DNA of 64,000 bases from positions 1 to 64,000 of the forward strand of contig MPUH01000244.1 in assembly GCA_001970955.1 (NCBI GenBank), in the 5' to 3' direction. Positions 41,348 through 51,657 of this stretch are shown piece by piece. The DNA comes from Stentor coeruleus (lineage: Eukaryota > Ciliophora > Heterotrichea > Heterotrichida > Stentoridae). How positions within the stretch are numbered: the stretch's first letter is position 1; each line of letters begins with the position of its first letter. Position numbers and translations under genes: made by a program. The notes beneath the pieces are model-generated. The model had not been told where the DNA came from and did no database searches. It saw only the letters and a program-made list of their open reading frames with translations.

Positions 41348-43762
41348 CTAGGGAGTTACTACAACATAATAAAAACTAAAAATAGCTGCAGAAAATAAAT
41401 CAGAACCTATTCGTTTTACCATAAAAGTTTTAGCATATTCATTCGTGTTTAAAGTAACTTTTGTATAACTTTCTTCTAAGTAACAATTTTTTATTTTAGT
41501 TTCAGCACAGACATCTACAATTTTATATTCCTTTTCTAAATCATTTTTTCTATTTATTTTATCAATGCATAAACGTGACTCGTCTTTCTTTGATTTGTAT
41601 AAGCTTGTCCCTGTTAATAAGTTTTTAGTACTAATAATTATAGGAACTGATGGTAAAATTTTGAAGTTTTGAAAATTATTTATTTCTTCAGATTGTCCAT
41701 CTTCTATTAGTGCTTCCATCTAAATATTAAATACTATTTTATCTGCATTTTCATATAAACAACTTGATGATCGGACAGCATATCCTCCAAACAAGATTTC
41801 TCTTTCTGAAGAAGTTTTGATACTTATACTATCAGAAACTATTGAATTATGTTTTTCATATAAAAAACATAAGGATAGCACATTTATTAAAGGTCCTCTA
41901 TTAATTTTCTCTTTAATTATTAGTACTCTAGTATCAAAGTAATTTTTTAAATGGATAAGAAATTCAGAAATTTCACTTCTAACTGAATTATCTAATTGAT
42001 CTGCAAGGTGAATCAAGTGAATCCTATACTTATCAAAGTTAAATGAGGCTATCTTTTTTTCAGTGTCAACTATTTTACTTCTAGAACTCATATCTTCTTC
42101 TGGCTTAAAGACTCGTTTTATCCTAATAAGTAATGCGCTAAATATAGCAATAAAGATTTGATTTTTCATTGAATTTTTGATTGAACTGTTATAAAAGTAT
42201 ATCATTTCATTATAGTAAAACAAAGACTCAAAAACTTTTTTGATTTTCTGAATTTTGTTGATTTCTGTAAAAATAAGTTTATCGTTTTCTGGAGCATTAA
42301 TTATACACTCTATGATAAATAATATCAGGTTTTCAGATTTGCTTTGCAAGGATTCATTTTCCTCATTTGCATAATTGTTTTCATTATAACTTTCAATATT
42401 GTTTTTAGAAATCTCTTTTATTAAATTTATAAGAGAAAAACCTAAGATATTTGAATAACGATACGCTGAATCTTTAGCAAGAATTCTGATTATTGCATCT
42501 CTCTGTACTTTTTCCTTTATTAAATTGCTTTCAAATATAGCCTTAAGCTTATCCCTATGTTCACTTATACAAATTTCATTTCCTTTATTTATTTCATTCA
42601 CTATAATTTCAATTTCTTTTCTTGTATTCTCCATAAAATATTCAGGCATAACATAATTTCTTTGAAACAACTCATCAATTGTATTAGATTCAAAGCCGAC
42701 ATCTAATTCAATACTTAAATAATATTCATGAATAATCCATTCTTTTAAACTGTAATTTCCTCCAAAATTCAAACAATCTTCTTTTACAGTCTTTAATAGA
42801 CATGCTAGATCATCATTTAACATCATAATTTCTGATTTTATATTTCTATTCACATTTTGGTAGTCTTCAATAGGAGATTTTATTGCTATAGTTTCTAATA
42901 TTTGAGATATTTCTACCCTTAACATATTTGAATCTAATTTACGCCAATGAGTTCTTGGATTCCCATCCCATTCCATTATAGTCTTAGTTTCATTGTTCCA
43001 TCCATATGCATGATATTTACTGAATGCTAATTTATATTTATCTTCATAGGGAATAAGACTTTCTATATCAATGTTTAAATTTTCTCTCTGTTTATATTCT
43101 TGAAGAATATCTCTTAGTCTTATATTATATTGATTAATTTGATTGTTTATTATAGAACAGAACTTTTCTATGTCAGATTTGAGTTTATTTTCATTTTCTT
43201 CTTTTGAAGAAAGATCACCTTCGTCAGTGTCTCTTAAAATGAGCAGAATTTTTGATATTTCATGACTGTTATACTTGAGCTTTTTTATTGTAAGCCAATA
43301 TGAAAAAGCTATTTTTTCCAAAAAGGAATTGTTTTCATAAATCATCATATGCTTGACTTGGAGGAGAACTAAATTAGAAAATGTTAAAGAAAAGCAAAAG
43401 TTTGCATGGTCTCTTCTTGGCGATGTAAGAATACCTCCAATTCCTTCAAAGTCCATAAGTCGACAATATTCTAGCTTCTCATCATTTAGACAATCAGTTT
43501 TTTTTCCACTCATATATGATTCCTTTGTTTCGAAGTCTGTGCCAAAGATATGATTTAATAAATAACTTTTACCTAAACTTTGGATTCCTATAGATATTAT
43601 AAGCTGCTCGTTTGAATTCTTTTTTTTCATAGCTGCAGCAAATTTTTTATAGAAATCATATGTGCTATTATCATATAATGGGTAATCTGTTTCAGGTTTC
43701 TCTTCATTTATCTTCTCGCTACTTGGTGAATTGCTGAATGGACTTAATGATTTAGCTCCCAT
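41348..43762 (-). CDS. Large GTPase of GBP/VLIG/RHD3 type (one 15-nt intron)
   Basis: Exons 43762-41735 and 41719-41348 join across intron GTATTTAATATTTAG to give 799 aa; unspliced, the frame stops two codons after ADKIVFN. The P-loop GIQSLGKSYLLN (59-70), HIFGTDF, switch-2 DFEG (104-107) and the LILRDTD strand (174-180, the RD motif) define a guanylate-binding/VLIG-like G domain over about residues 50-270. The rest is helical, as in the stalks of dynamin-superfamily GTPases. The C-terminal 120 residues from exon 2 have a beta-rich character (VPIIISTKNLLTGTSL). Such GTPases remodel membranes or act in cell-autonomous defence in animals; the role in a ciliate is unknown. Confidence 0.82.
41720..41734 (-). 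other. 15-nt intron in GTPase gene
   Basis: Minus-strand GTATTTAATATTTAG, phase 0, in-frame TAG, A at position 10. It joins the 680-codon frame to the ATG-initiated 123-codon frame directly downstream. Confidence 0.85.
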
Positions 43763-44215
43763 TTTATTATATTTAGCTTTTAAGTAATATAAATAACTAT
43801 TTTTTAGAATGATTACTAAGAATAAAACTTATGCAAAGGGCAGTCTAAGAATTAAAAAAAAAATATACATTAAATTTAAACTAAAATTATAATCACATAC
43901 TACAACCTAAAATATTCTACATAAATTAAATCATATATATAACTTTTACTACAGTTTCCTTAAAAACATATTTTGCCTTATTTTTTAAATCTTAAATTAC
44001 TCACTGATTCAAAAAAAAAATTCATATTTACATCATAAATCCAATCAAAAAATTCCAACTCATAAATATCTACAAATTTTCTTTTCAGCATATTAAATCC
44101 TCATCTACATCCTAGCATCATCCAGCAACTTTATCATCACATAATCCACAACTGAATTCAAAAACTAAATCTTCAAACATCGATAAATCATCATTAAACC
44201 AATTTAAGTTCCTAA
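43763..44215. other. Intergenic region
   Basis: This 453-bp stretch is the 3' flank of the four-TM gene and 5' flank of the GTPase gene, both on minus. From 43860 it is C/A-rich on plus. No ORF is supported. Confidence 0.45.
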
Positions 44216-44974
44216 CTATTCATCCTGATTGTTATTAGCAGGAGGTGCATTCGCAGGTGGTGCAGCTGCAGGAGGTGGTCCATTATTTTTACTTTTCTTA
44301 AGCTTAGCCTGTTGTCTTCTTAATTCCTCTTCTTCCTTAAAATGTATATACTCTCCTTCCATATCAACAGGAATCGGTAGTATTTTCAATAGTTTAATAC
44401 TAAGTGACGTAACATAATTGTCAAACAATTCCTGTGAATAAAAAAGTTTTCTTGTATATCTTTTCATAATAGCCACACATATTCCACTTGCAACTAATAA
44501 AGCTAAATCCATCATTGTAGTAACAACTAAATATTGAACTCCTGCTGTACTATCAGAAGGTGGTTCACTCATAAGCATACAAACGGCAACTATAGCAAAC
44601 ATAGACATCATACAAACAGAATTCATAGGATGACTAGCTTCATTGTTACGTAAAAGATATACCCATCTTTTGATATACATTAAACACACAACTGATTTTA
44701 GGAAAATGAACTCTACAAATAAAAGCTGGATATTGTAACTGAGTAAAGGTTACTTTATGTTCCATATAGCTAAGCCATAAGCAACTTCGAATAACATACA
44801 CACAATACTTGATATGGTTAGAATAAGATTGATTTTCACTAGTTTTCTTTCGAGTTCTAATGCTAAACCATAGTATTGATGTGTAGATACTGCTTTTTCT
44901 GAACTGTTTCGCTCGCGGATTTTGTCCTCGATGGTCTTTGATTTTTGTGCCGCTTGATCAGTTCCAGGTTCCAT
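44216..44974 (-). CDS. Four-pass membrane protein with Pro/Ala tail (one 15-nt intron)
   Basis: Exons 44974-44754 and 44738-44216 join across intron GTAACCTTTACTCAG (phase 2) to give 247 aa. Splicing bridges the halves with NYNIQLLFVEFIFLKSVVC, so that four hydrophobic helices form: about 47-72, 75-97, 113-131 and 143-166. The N-terminal 46 residues are charged; the C-terminus has a Glu/Lys helix (HFKEEEELRRQQAKLKKSK), then a low-complexity tail PPPAAAPPANAPPANNN. I do not recognise the family. The number of helices and size would fit a channel-like or tetraspan trafficking protein. Confidence 0.8.
44739..44753 (-). other. 15-nt intron in four-TM gene
   Basis: Minus-strand GTAACCTTTACTCAG, phase 2, in-frame TAA, A at position 10. 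Splicing completes TM2. Confidence 0.92.
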
Positions 44975-45259
44975 TTTATAATGATTTCGAATACTTTAAA
45001 TGGAAGATGAAAGATTAGGCAGTTATGATATAGAAATTGTTGATAGGTTTGATAAGAGTTAGGTATAAGGTAGATGATATTTTGAATTTTGATTAATGAG
45101 GTTTTTTGTGTAGTATAATATTAAAAGGGGGAAAAAATTGAAATAGAGTTTGAATTGTTGGGTGGGTATATAAAATGTATAGTTTTTGATGTAGAAGTTG
45201 GTAGAAAATATTTTTTTAGGGAAAATTTAGGTTTTTTAGTATGTTAGTCTTATATAATT

Positions 45260-45589
45260 ATGGTTAAGATTGATAATGGGGCGATTGTAAATGACGATGT
45301 TCATCAAAGCACACAGAAAATCAATTCCCAGGATGTACCAAGATTAAGTATTTCTAATTATTATCGCCCTTTTCCAAGTACAGGGGGGATTTTTGGCCCA
45401 GTGTCCAAGACAGTAAAAATTCTTAAACTCGAAATTGAGATTTTTTGGATTATCGTCATTTTTATTAGTGGCTTTTTATTTGGAGGCAAAAAATTAGCTA
45501 TTATATTACTCTGTTTGGTTGTTCTTGAAAAGAATATAAAAATCGCAAAGTTTAAAGATCAAAGATTTGAAAGGATAAATAGACAGTAA
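45260..45589 (+). CDS. Small membrane protein (109 aa)
   Basis: The first 50 residues are soluble and polar with a YYRPFPSTGGIFGP motif. Then come two hydrophobic stretches, EIFWIIVIFISGFLFGG and AIILLCLVVL (about 58-75 and 79-90), which could be a hairpin or two passes. A basic tail follows (KIAKFKDQRFERINRQ). I cannot name a family. The gene is divergent from the four-TM gene, about 285 bp between starts. Confidence 0.6.
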   Translation: MVKIDNGAIVNDDVHQSTQKINSQDVPRLSISNYYRPFPSTGGIFGPVSKTVKILKLEIEIFWIIVIFISGFLFGGKKLAIILLCLVVLEKNIKIAKFKDQRFERINRQ

Positions 45590-46184
45590 GGTTATTGTTG
45601 GTATTTCAGAGAATAAATTTAGATAATTTATAAGAGAAATTTTAAAATTGAGTAATAGTGTTAGATTTTTTAGATTGGGTTTTGCAAATTTATTAAATTA
45701 AATGAATAACCTTTGGTCATTTGAGTTTTTAGGTTTTTTTAACAGAATTTTATTTCTAAGACTTAGGCTATATTTTAAATTTATTATTTATGTGAAAAGG
45801 ACTTTATATTAATATATAATGTATATACTATGTGCTTCAATAAACTAATTATAATAATTTCATACTAATATTATCACAAAAACTACTTCATCAAAAAAAC
45901 AACCAAAAACCCTTGATTATTTTTTTTAACTTCCAAAATAAATTTACAGATTACAAATAACCTTAAGAAATTTAAAAATACTTCCTTACACCCTTTTACT
46001 AATCATTACACTTAAAAAAAACTTATTATTTTAATAATCATTCTTCCTGTATATTTACATATAAACATATTATATTAATACAATCCCAAAAACTTAAAAT
46101 TTTTCCTTCTTTATATCACTATTATAATCATAAAATCATATAAGATAATTTAAAGTAATCATTTATTATACAAAAATTATTTAA
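45590..46184. other. Intergenic region (0.6 kb)
   Basis: It lies between two plus genes. It is G/T-rich just after 45590 and C/A-rich from 45840, the pattern seen before plus genes. No ORF or RNA gene was seen. Confidence 0.45.
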
Positions 46185-49001
46185 ATGTCTTTTGAGGCAA
46201 AAATCACTCGTCAAGAAATCTATCTCGACAATCACCCAGATTACTGCGAAGCTTCAAAATGTGATAATCCTAATTATTCCTTTTATGGATTATTAGGACT
46301 AGGATTACTTGAAATACTACTTAGATCTCATTCATGTCCAAGATTCAGTTGCGATTTATACAATATTATTCAAGAGAACATCAATAAAATAGATGATATG
46401 ATATTAATCAAAGGACTTGATACAGAAAGGAAAATCTTTTGCCAAATAGTAGACTTAATGAATTATAACGAATTTACTCGAAATCAGCTTACCAAATGGC
46501 TGCATTGTTACATGAGTGAAAATCGTGACTTTGCCGTAACATCCATGATTAAAATGATCCAGTTAATAACCTATAATCTTTGTAAATCTGAAAACTTTAA
46601 AGAAGAAATTCTAAACCCATCAAATCCTCTACCCCAAGCATCACAAGAAAAAGTTATCAAAATCATATGTGAAAATTTCCCAATTCATATAAAAATCTTA
46701 TCAAAAGATATAAAAGTTCACTTTCGGTTTGGGACAAATACATTCCCTGTTATAACTTTATATAAGAGTTATATTTCATCATATTTATTATTATACAACA
46801 AACGTGTTATTGATTTTGATAATTCTACAGATATAAAAGTGAATCTTTTTGTAGAACCTTTTGTAGAAATTCATACTGGGATTCAAATACTTGATAAATC
46901 TAAGCCGAATTTTAATCTACAAAGTAAGGCTTTTAAGCTTGAAAGTGATAAAAAAGGGCAAATTGTTATTATTGAAGAACATTTAAGTGATAATATTTCG
47001 ATTATTTCTCCTGAGAATAAAAATTTTACTTCAGAAAGTGTGAAAGTAGTTGAGAATATAGGGTTTAAAGATTTTGGTATCAAATCTTATGAGAAAAGTG
47101 ATAAAATTATAGGACATGAAGAGGATTATAATAAAGAATCAAGTTTGAATTTTGAATTTAAACAAGGTTTTATAAATAAGGGTATACAAGATTTTTCGAG
47201 TAATTTTCAGAGGGTGAAAGATAAAGATGTTGTAAGAGGTGAAGAGAAAAATGCTAATGGATTGCTAAATACACCTGTAATTCCTACCCTTCCTAAAGGA
47301 TTAAATCCGAATGCAGGAAGTATTCCCATTGTTACTAATCCTCCAATGCCAATTCCAGTTCCAAATCCAAATTATAATACTTCTTCTAGATATCCAAATC
47401 AGACAATTCAAGTCACCCAAATCCCAATAAACATTGTAGATAAAAAGCAAAACCCTGATAAAAGCATTCCAAAACCTGAAACACAAACTGTAAAAAGCTT
47501 AAACCAAAATTTTATCATAACACCTCCATTTATAGAAAAAAAACCATTGCCAAATCCTCGAGGAGAATCTTCCTTTCCAGTCTTTTCTCCACCAAATCAA
47601 TCAAATACCCTTTTTAATCATCCCTTACCAAATCCAAGCCCTGCATCTAAAATTACAGAAAATATAAAATTCTCTCAATCAAACCTAATTGCCCCAAAAA
47701 AAGATCCTACACCAAAAACCAATAACCAAAACATTCCTGAAGATAAAAATAACGAAATCTTAGCCAAAACTCAAGAAAATACCCTTCCAAAATCTATAAA
47801 AAATTTTGAACCTCCTGATTCAAACTCCCAAATTCCTTACCAAAACAAACTTCCTGGACAATTTCCTTACCTTAACACCTCAGAACCAGTTATCTCCAAT
47901 ATCATTCCAGGAAAAGATGATAAAATCCAAATACCCTCCTATTCAGTTGATCCATCAAAAAACCCCCCAAAAACTTCAACTCCAATAAAAGCTTCAAATG
48001 TTCCTATAGTCACATACTGTCCTCTACCAGGTAAACAAATTAAAAACATAGAAAGCCCTTTACAAACAACAATACCTAATCCCCAACAAAGCAAAAACCT
48101 CAGCCACTCAGAAGTTAAAATTTCATCAAATTCAGAATCCCAAGTTCAACAAGATTTACATCCTAATACAAAACCAAATAATTATATCCTAAAGCCATCA
48201 ATACCCTCACAATCTGATTCAAACCTTCAAAAAAAAGAGCAATACCAAAACCGTACTTATTCTGCCACAGAAAATCCTAATCAATATCATTCAATTTCCC
48301 CCATATCTTTTAAACCAGAATTCCAAAGAAAAAAAACCCCAGAAACTTTTATACCACAAAACTCAGGGTTTTCTAATATCAAAAAATCAAATTTTCCTTT
48401 ATCCTCATTTTCATATATAAGTAATAATAATGAACCACCAAGTTTTTCAGCAAATGATCTAAATAAACTTATCCCATCATATGATATAATTTCTGAACCA
48501 TATACAATTAAAAACTATATCCAACCTGAAACATATACTATTCCTTTACCTTCAAGTATTAGAGATCATATTGGAAAATCATCTAATTCTGAATATTCTA
48601 ATCATCCTAGATTTGATCATAAACTTTTAGATATTGTTAAGATTATGTCTGAGATTATAATATCAGAAAAAAATGATAATAGGAATATGTTAGAAAAAAT
48701 CAGTAAAATTGTGGAAGGGGATTCTGAATTAGCGAATATAGAGTCGTTGATAAGTCTTGAAAAATTTAAAATGCTTAAGATGAATACGATGGGGACTAGG
48801 AAAATAAGATGTGAACTTTGTGCGAATGATAAAGCTAGAGATGATTTTAGTATAATCACTTGTGGAGAGAATAGAATATGTAAATGTTGCTCGAAATGCA
48901 GAATTTTGAATATTATTAGTGGATGTCCTTGTTGTAATAGAGTTTATAGTGAATATGAAATTAATTTGTTGAATGTTTCAAAATTGTCGATAGGGCAGTG
49001 A
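46185..49001 (+). CDS. Large protein with disordered Pro/Ser/Asn middle and C-terminal RING-like Cys cluster (938 aa)
   Basis: Residues 1-250 are folded and unassigned; parts (ITLYKSYISSYLLLYNK) faintly recall otubain-like peptidases but no catalytic Cys motif is present, so I do not assign that. Residues about 370-770 are Pro/Asn/Ser/Gln-rich and probably disordered, with repeated NPxPxP patches. A helical segment follows, then a Cys cluster: C876xxC879, C893, C899, C901, C902, C905, C914, C916, C917 (ending GCPCCNRVY), which looks like an atypical RING or zinc-binding domain. A ubiquitin-ligase role is possible. The stop is TGA, a further sign of the standard code. No intron is needed. Confidence 0.7.
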   Translation: MSFEAKITRQEIYLDNHPDYCEASKCDNPNYSFYGLLGLGLLEILLRSHSCPRFSCDLYNIIQENINKIDDMILIKGLDTERKIFCQIVDLMNYNEFTRNQLTKWLHCYMSENRDFAVTSMIKMIQLITYNLCKSENFKEEILNPSNPLPQASQEKVIKIICENFPIHIKILSKDIKVHFRFGTNTFPVITLYKSYISSYLLLYNKRVIDFDNSTDIKVNLFVEPFVEIHTGIQILDKSKPNFNLQSKAFKLESDKKGQIVIIEEHLSDNISIISPENKNFTSESVKVVENIGFKDFGIKSYEKSDKIIGHEEDYNKESSLNFEFKQGFINKGIQDFSSNFQRVKDKDVVRGEEKNANGLLNTPVIPTLPKGLNPNAGSIPIVTNPPMPIPVPNPNYNTSSRYPNQTIQVTQIPINIVDKKQNPDKSIPKPETQTVKSLNQNFIITPPFIEKKPLPNPRGESSFPVFSPPNQSNTLFNHPLPNPSPASKITENIKFSQSNLIAPKKDPTPKTNNQNIPEDKNNEILAKTQENTLPKSIKNFEPPDSNSQIPYQNKLPGQFPYLNTSEPVISNIIPGKDDKIQIPSYSVDPSKNPPKTSTPIKASNVPIVTYCPLPGKQIKNIESPLQTTIPNPQQSKNLSHSEVKISSNSESQVQQDLHPNTKPNNYILKPSIPSQSDSNLQKKEQYQNRTYSATENPNQYHSISPISFKPEFQRKKTPETFIPQNSGFSNIKKSNFPLSSFSYISNNNEPPSFSANDLNKLIPSYDIISEPYTIKNYIQPETYTIPLPSSIRDHIGKSSNSEYSNHPRFDHKLLDIVKIMSEIIISEKNDNRNMLEKISKIVEGDSELANIESLISLEKFKMLKMNTMGTRKIRCELCANDKARDDFSIITCGENRICKCCSKCRILNIISGCPCCNRVYSEYEINLLNVSKLSIGQ

Positions 49002-49479
49002 AATAGATAATTTGATAAGAGAATGATTAATTTTTTTTAAGATTGAGATTTTTTTGTGTATTTTTTATATAAAGGATAAGAGTTAGTTAGATATTGGTAT
49101 AGGAATTTTTTAGTTGCGGTTTTTATTGTAAAATGGAATGGTAGTTTTGAAAAGATAATTGAAATAAGAAAGGGTTTAAGATTAAATGAATCACAACTTT
49201 ACTTACATATTTAGATATAATAATTGTATATAAATCTAAATTTTTTACATACCCATCTTATAAACTTTTTCACTTTGTTTATTTTGTCTATAAAATCTTA
49301 TCTAAAGTCCACCATAAAAACTTTACACATCTAAAATTCCAGGCTATTCCATTTTATTTACACTCTCAATAAGCTTTTAAAATCAACTCAATCCTTTCAA
49401 ATAGCATCTAATCATCAAATTTAAAACCTAAACCATACTTCTAATCTTACATATAACCCAAAATATACTTCCCAATTAG
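49002..49479. other. Intergenic region
   Basis: A 478-bp spacer before the C2H2 gene, G/T-rich on the left and C/A-rich from 49240 on plus. No ORF is supported. Confidence 0.45.
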
Positions 49480-49923
49480 ATGCTAAGGACAACAATAAAT
49501 ATGGCGGATAGAGAGTCTAGACCCTTTGTCTGTGAAATCTGCGAAACTCGCTTCACATCAAAGCAATTCCTTAAAAGACACTACAACGTGCACTCAGAAG
49601 AACGTAAGTATATATGTGAAATATGTTCTAATACTTATAAATATCGTAAAGGCCTTAATAGGCACTATCGAAAATTTCATTACAATTTCTATGCAACCAA
49701 AATCCTTGGCACATTGAGCATCAAGCAAGAATCAGATATAAAATCAACCCAAAGCTCACAGAAAAAAAGAAATCAGAAACAAAAACCAGTAGTCAAAACT
49801 GAAGATTTGGGCGAGGATAATTTTCAAGATTTTAATGGTGAAAATATGGATGATGATTTTACGTCAATGCTTATTGTCAGTGATTCTAAGTATTTCCAAG
49901 CATCACCTTTCCCTCCTCAGTAA
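49480..49923 (+). CDS. C2H2 zinc-finger protein with two fingers
   Basis: Two classical fingers lie near the N-terminus: CEIC with H-x4-H (ending RHYNVH), a linker SEERKY related to TGEKP, then CEIC with H-x4-H (ending RHYRKFH). Two such fingers usually bind DNA, so this is likely a transcription factor. The rest is basic (SSQKKRNQKQKPVVK), then acidic (EDLGEDNFQDFNGENMDDDF), as in an activation region. The start could be M8 (position 49501, MADRESRP), which fits the conserved core better than the first ATG. The LITAF-domain gene begins 69 bp downstream on the same strand. Confidence 0.85.
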   Translation: MLRTTINMADRESRPFVCEICETRFTSKQFLKRHYNVHSEERKYICEICSNTYKYRKGLNRHYRKFHYNFYATKILGTLSIKQESDIKSTQSSQKKRNQKQKPVVKTEDLGEDNFQDFNGENMDDDFTSMLIVSDSKYFQASPFPPQ

Positions 49924-49992
49924 ACAAAGTTTTATAATTTATTAAAAGATTTCATATAATATGTGTTTATGATTAAGATTAGGTGTTAATAA

Positions 49993-50682
49993 ATGTCTTA
50001 TAACACACCTGATAATGTGATTAGTCCAGCTGAACTTACAACCACACAGTCAATCCAAGGTTTACAAAACCCTGAACTATCAGAAGAGCCTGCTTTTCGT
50101 GATAATAAACATAACAGTATAGAAAAACCCCAGAAAACTCAAGAACCTCATCAAAGTACCGAAATGAATACCAGTTCATTACAATTGAGTACCCAACAAT
50201 CAGTCAACTTTAAAAGATCATTTTCATTAATATCCCCAAAACGCTCAGTACAACTCACACCACATCTTATATCAAACAAGTTAAGAGATAAACTTGGACG
50301 TACTTTAACTTTACGTTTGAATCAAAAATTGAAACATCTTGAAGAAGAGTCAAATTTACCAAAAACTCAAGAATCTCAAATATACCCTTTACCTTTGAAT
50401 GATGATACACATTTTGTTGATTCTCCAAAGCCTGCACTTGAAAATTATCTTGCATTAGAAGGAAATGATGATAATGAAATCCCGCATTTAAGATGGTGTG
50501 CATCATGTAAAGGGGAAGTTAAAACAGAGATTGAGTATGTGAATAATAGGAAAACTTTTTGGGCTAGTGTGGGGATTTTTATGACTGGAGGAGTTTTAGG
50601 ATGCTTTTTATTACCTTATATGACTAACTCGTGCAAAGGGGTTAAAGTTGTATGTCACAAGTGTAGAAAAGCTTTGGCTTAA
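49993..50682 (+). CDS. LITAF-domain (SIMPLE-like) membrane-associated zinc protein
   Basis: The last 65 residues carry the LITAF layout: CASC zinc knuckle, a hydrophobic helix that dips into the membrane (TFWASVGIFMTGGVLGCFLLPYM), then CHKC. The two CxxC halves bind one zinc. LITAF proteins sit on endosomes and lysosomes and recruit ESCRT and NEDD4-type factors. The first 150 residues are Ser/Thr/Gln/Pro-rich and disordered, and may carry PPxY-like or other short motifs; I see none clearly. At 229 aa it is longer than human LITAF (161) because of this N-terminal region. Confidence 0.85.
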   Translation: MSYNTPDNVISPAELTTTQSIQGLQNPELSEEPAFRDNKHNSIEKPQKTQEPHQSTEMNTSSLQLSTQQSVNFKRSFSLISPKRSVQLTPHLISNKLRDKLGRTLTLRLNQKLKHLEEESNLPKTQESQIYPLPLNDDTHFVDSPKPALENYLALEGNDDNEIPHLRWCASCKGEVKTEIEYVNNRKTFWASVGIFMTGGVLGCFLLPYMTNSCKGVKVVCHKCRKALA

Positions 50683-51163
50683 ATATAATTAAGTGTATTT
50701 TTTTTTTTTATTGAACTAGAATTTATGATTAGGATTGAAAGAATTTTAAAGGATGTTTAAGAAATATTTGGATGTGAAGAAAATTATGCGATTATATGAT
50801 GAGAAGAATATAACTATTATGATTAAGTGTATATCAGAAGATGAAGATATTGGCTTATTGTGATGTGGTATATTTATAATTAGTGTATAAGAATTATAGT
50901 TAGATTATTATATTTTTTCTTATCATATTATGTGTTGAAAAAAGTAGTTTAAGATAATGTGAGTTGGTTTATTTAGAGAAAAATATTTAAAATCAAGGTA
51001 AAATTTTATGCTAAAGCTAAACACGCTAATTTTTGCTTCAAAAAAAAATCTGATTTCATCGTTTTTAGCCATTTGCATGAATATTTGTCAATTTCTCAAC
51101 ATCTTCTTTTCTAATACTACCAACTTTTTATCAAAACTACCACAATCCTATAATAAAATCTAT
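50683..51163. other. Convergent intergenic region
   Basis: A 481-bp spacer between the LITAF gene (plus) and the COPI-associated gene (minus). It has a poly-T run near 50700. No gene. Confidence 0.45.
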
Positions 51164-51637
51164 TTATTTTTTATTAACTTTCCTATTTTCCTCAGGAGGA
51201 TCACTTGCTTGAGGTTGACCATATCTAGGTTTACAGCATAATATAAATACCCCAATAATTATATTTATAGATGCTAGTAAATAAGTTAAACTGTATATTT
51301 TTTACACAAAATCACCATAAATACACATGGTCCCAGCACTGATTATATCTTACAATATATAAAAAAGTCCCTTTCCGAATACTTGAATTAAAAATCGCCA
51401 ATATTTTTTCATGAATTTTGGCTCTAGTTCAATCAAAATCATTATAATACCAAAAATACTGACTTGCAATTACATGTAGTAGACTTTTAGAACTGTTTCA
51501 AATAAAAGTGAAGAGTTGTAGAGGATAAATAGTATAACTCCATTTCCTATCATACACAGACCGCATAAAATACAGAGTATTCGTAATATGCAATCTTGTC
51601 TTGGGACTGGGGCTGATGTCATTACAGAGTAATTCAT
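51164..51637 (-). CDS. COPI-associated membrane protein (TVP15-like), three 15-nt introns
   Basis: This gene is cut into four exons, none of which makes a long frame: 51637-51474, 51458-51354, 51338-51306 (33 nt) and 51290-51164. The introns are GTAATTGCAAGTCAG, GTAAGATATAATCAG and GTAAAAAATATACAG. The product is 142 aa with four hydrophobic helices (about 17-40, 46-66, 81-97, 100-120). YYIIFGIIMILIELEPKF and FGKGLFYIFAGTM match the COPI-associated (PF08507, TVP15-like) family, small Golgi-vesicle membrane proteins. It starts 20 nt after the endonuclease V stop on the same strand. It ends in a Pro/Lys-rich tail finishing NKK. Confidence 0.9.
51291..51305 (-). other. 15-nt intron 3 in COPI-associated gene
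   Basis: Minus-strand GTAAAAAATATACAG, phase 2, in-frame TAA, A at position 10. Confidence 0.88.
51339..51353 (-). other. 15-nt intron 2 in COPI-associated gene
   Basis: Minus-strand GTAAGATATAATCAG, in-frame TAA, A at position 10. It restores GLFYIFAG. Confidence 0.92.
51459..51473 (-). other. 15-nt intron 1 in COPI-associated gene
   Basis: Minus-strand GTAATTGCAAGTCAG, in-frame TAA, A at position 10. It restores YYIIFGIIMILIEL. Confidence 0.92.
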
Positions 51638-51657
51638 TTTTATATTTTTAATAATAA

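Noticed and set aside
46185-46900. Otubain-like peptidase at the N-terminus of the 938-aa protein
   Set aside because: A strand pattern faintly recalls the family but there is no GDGNC-type catalytic cysteine motif.
51008-51241. 77-codon open frame on plus
   Set aside because: It is antisense to the last exon and 3' flank of the COPI-associated gene.
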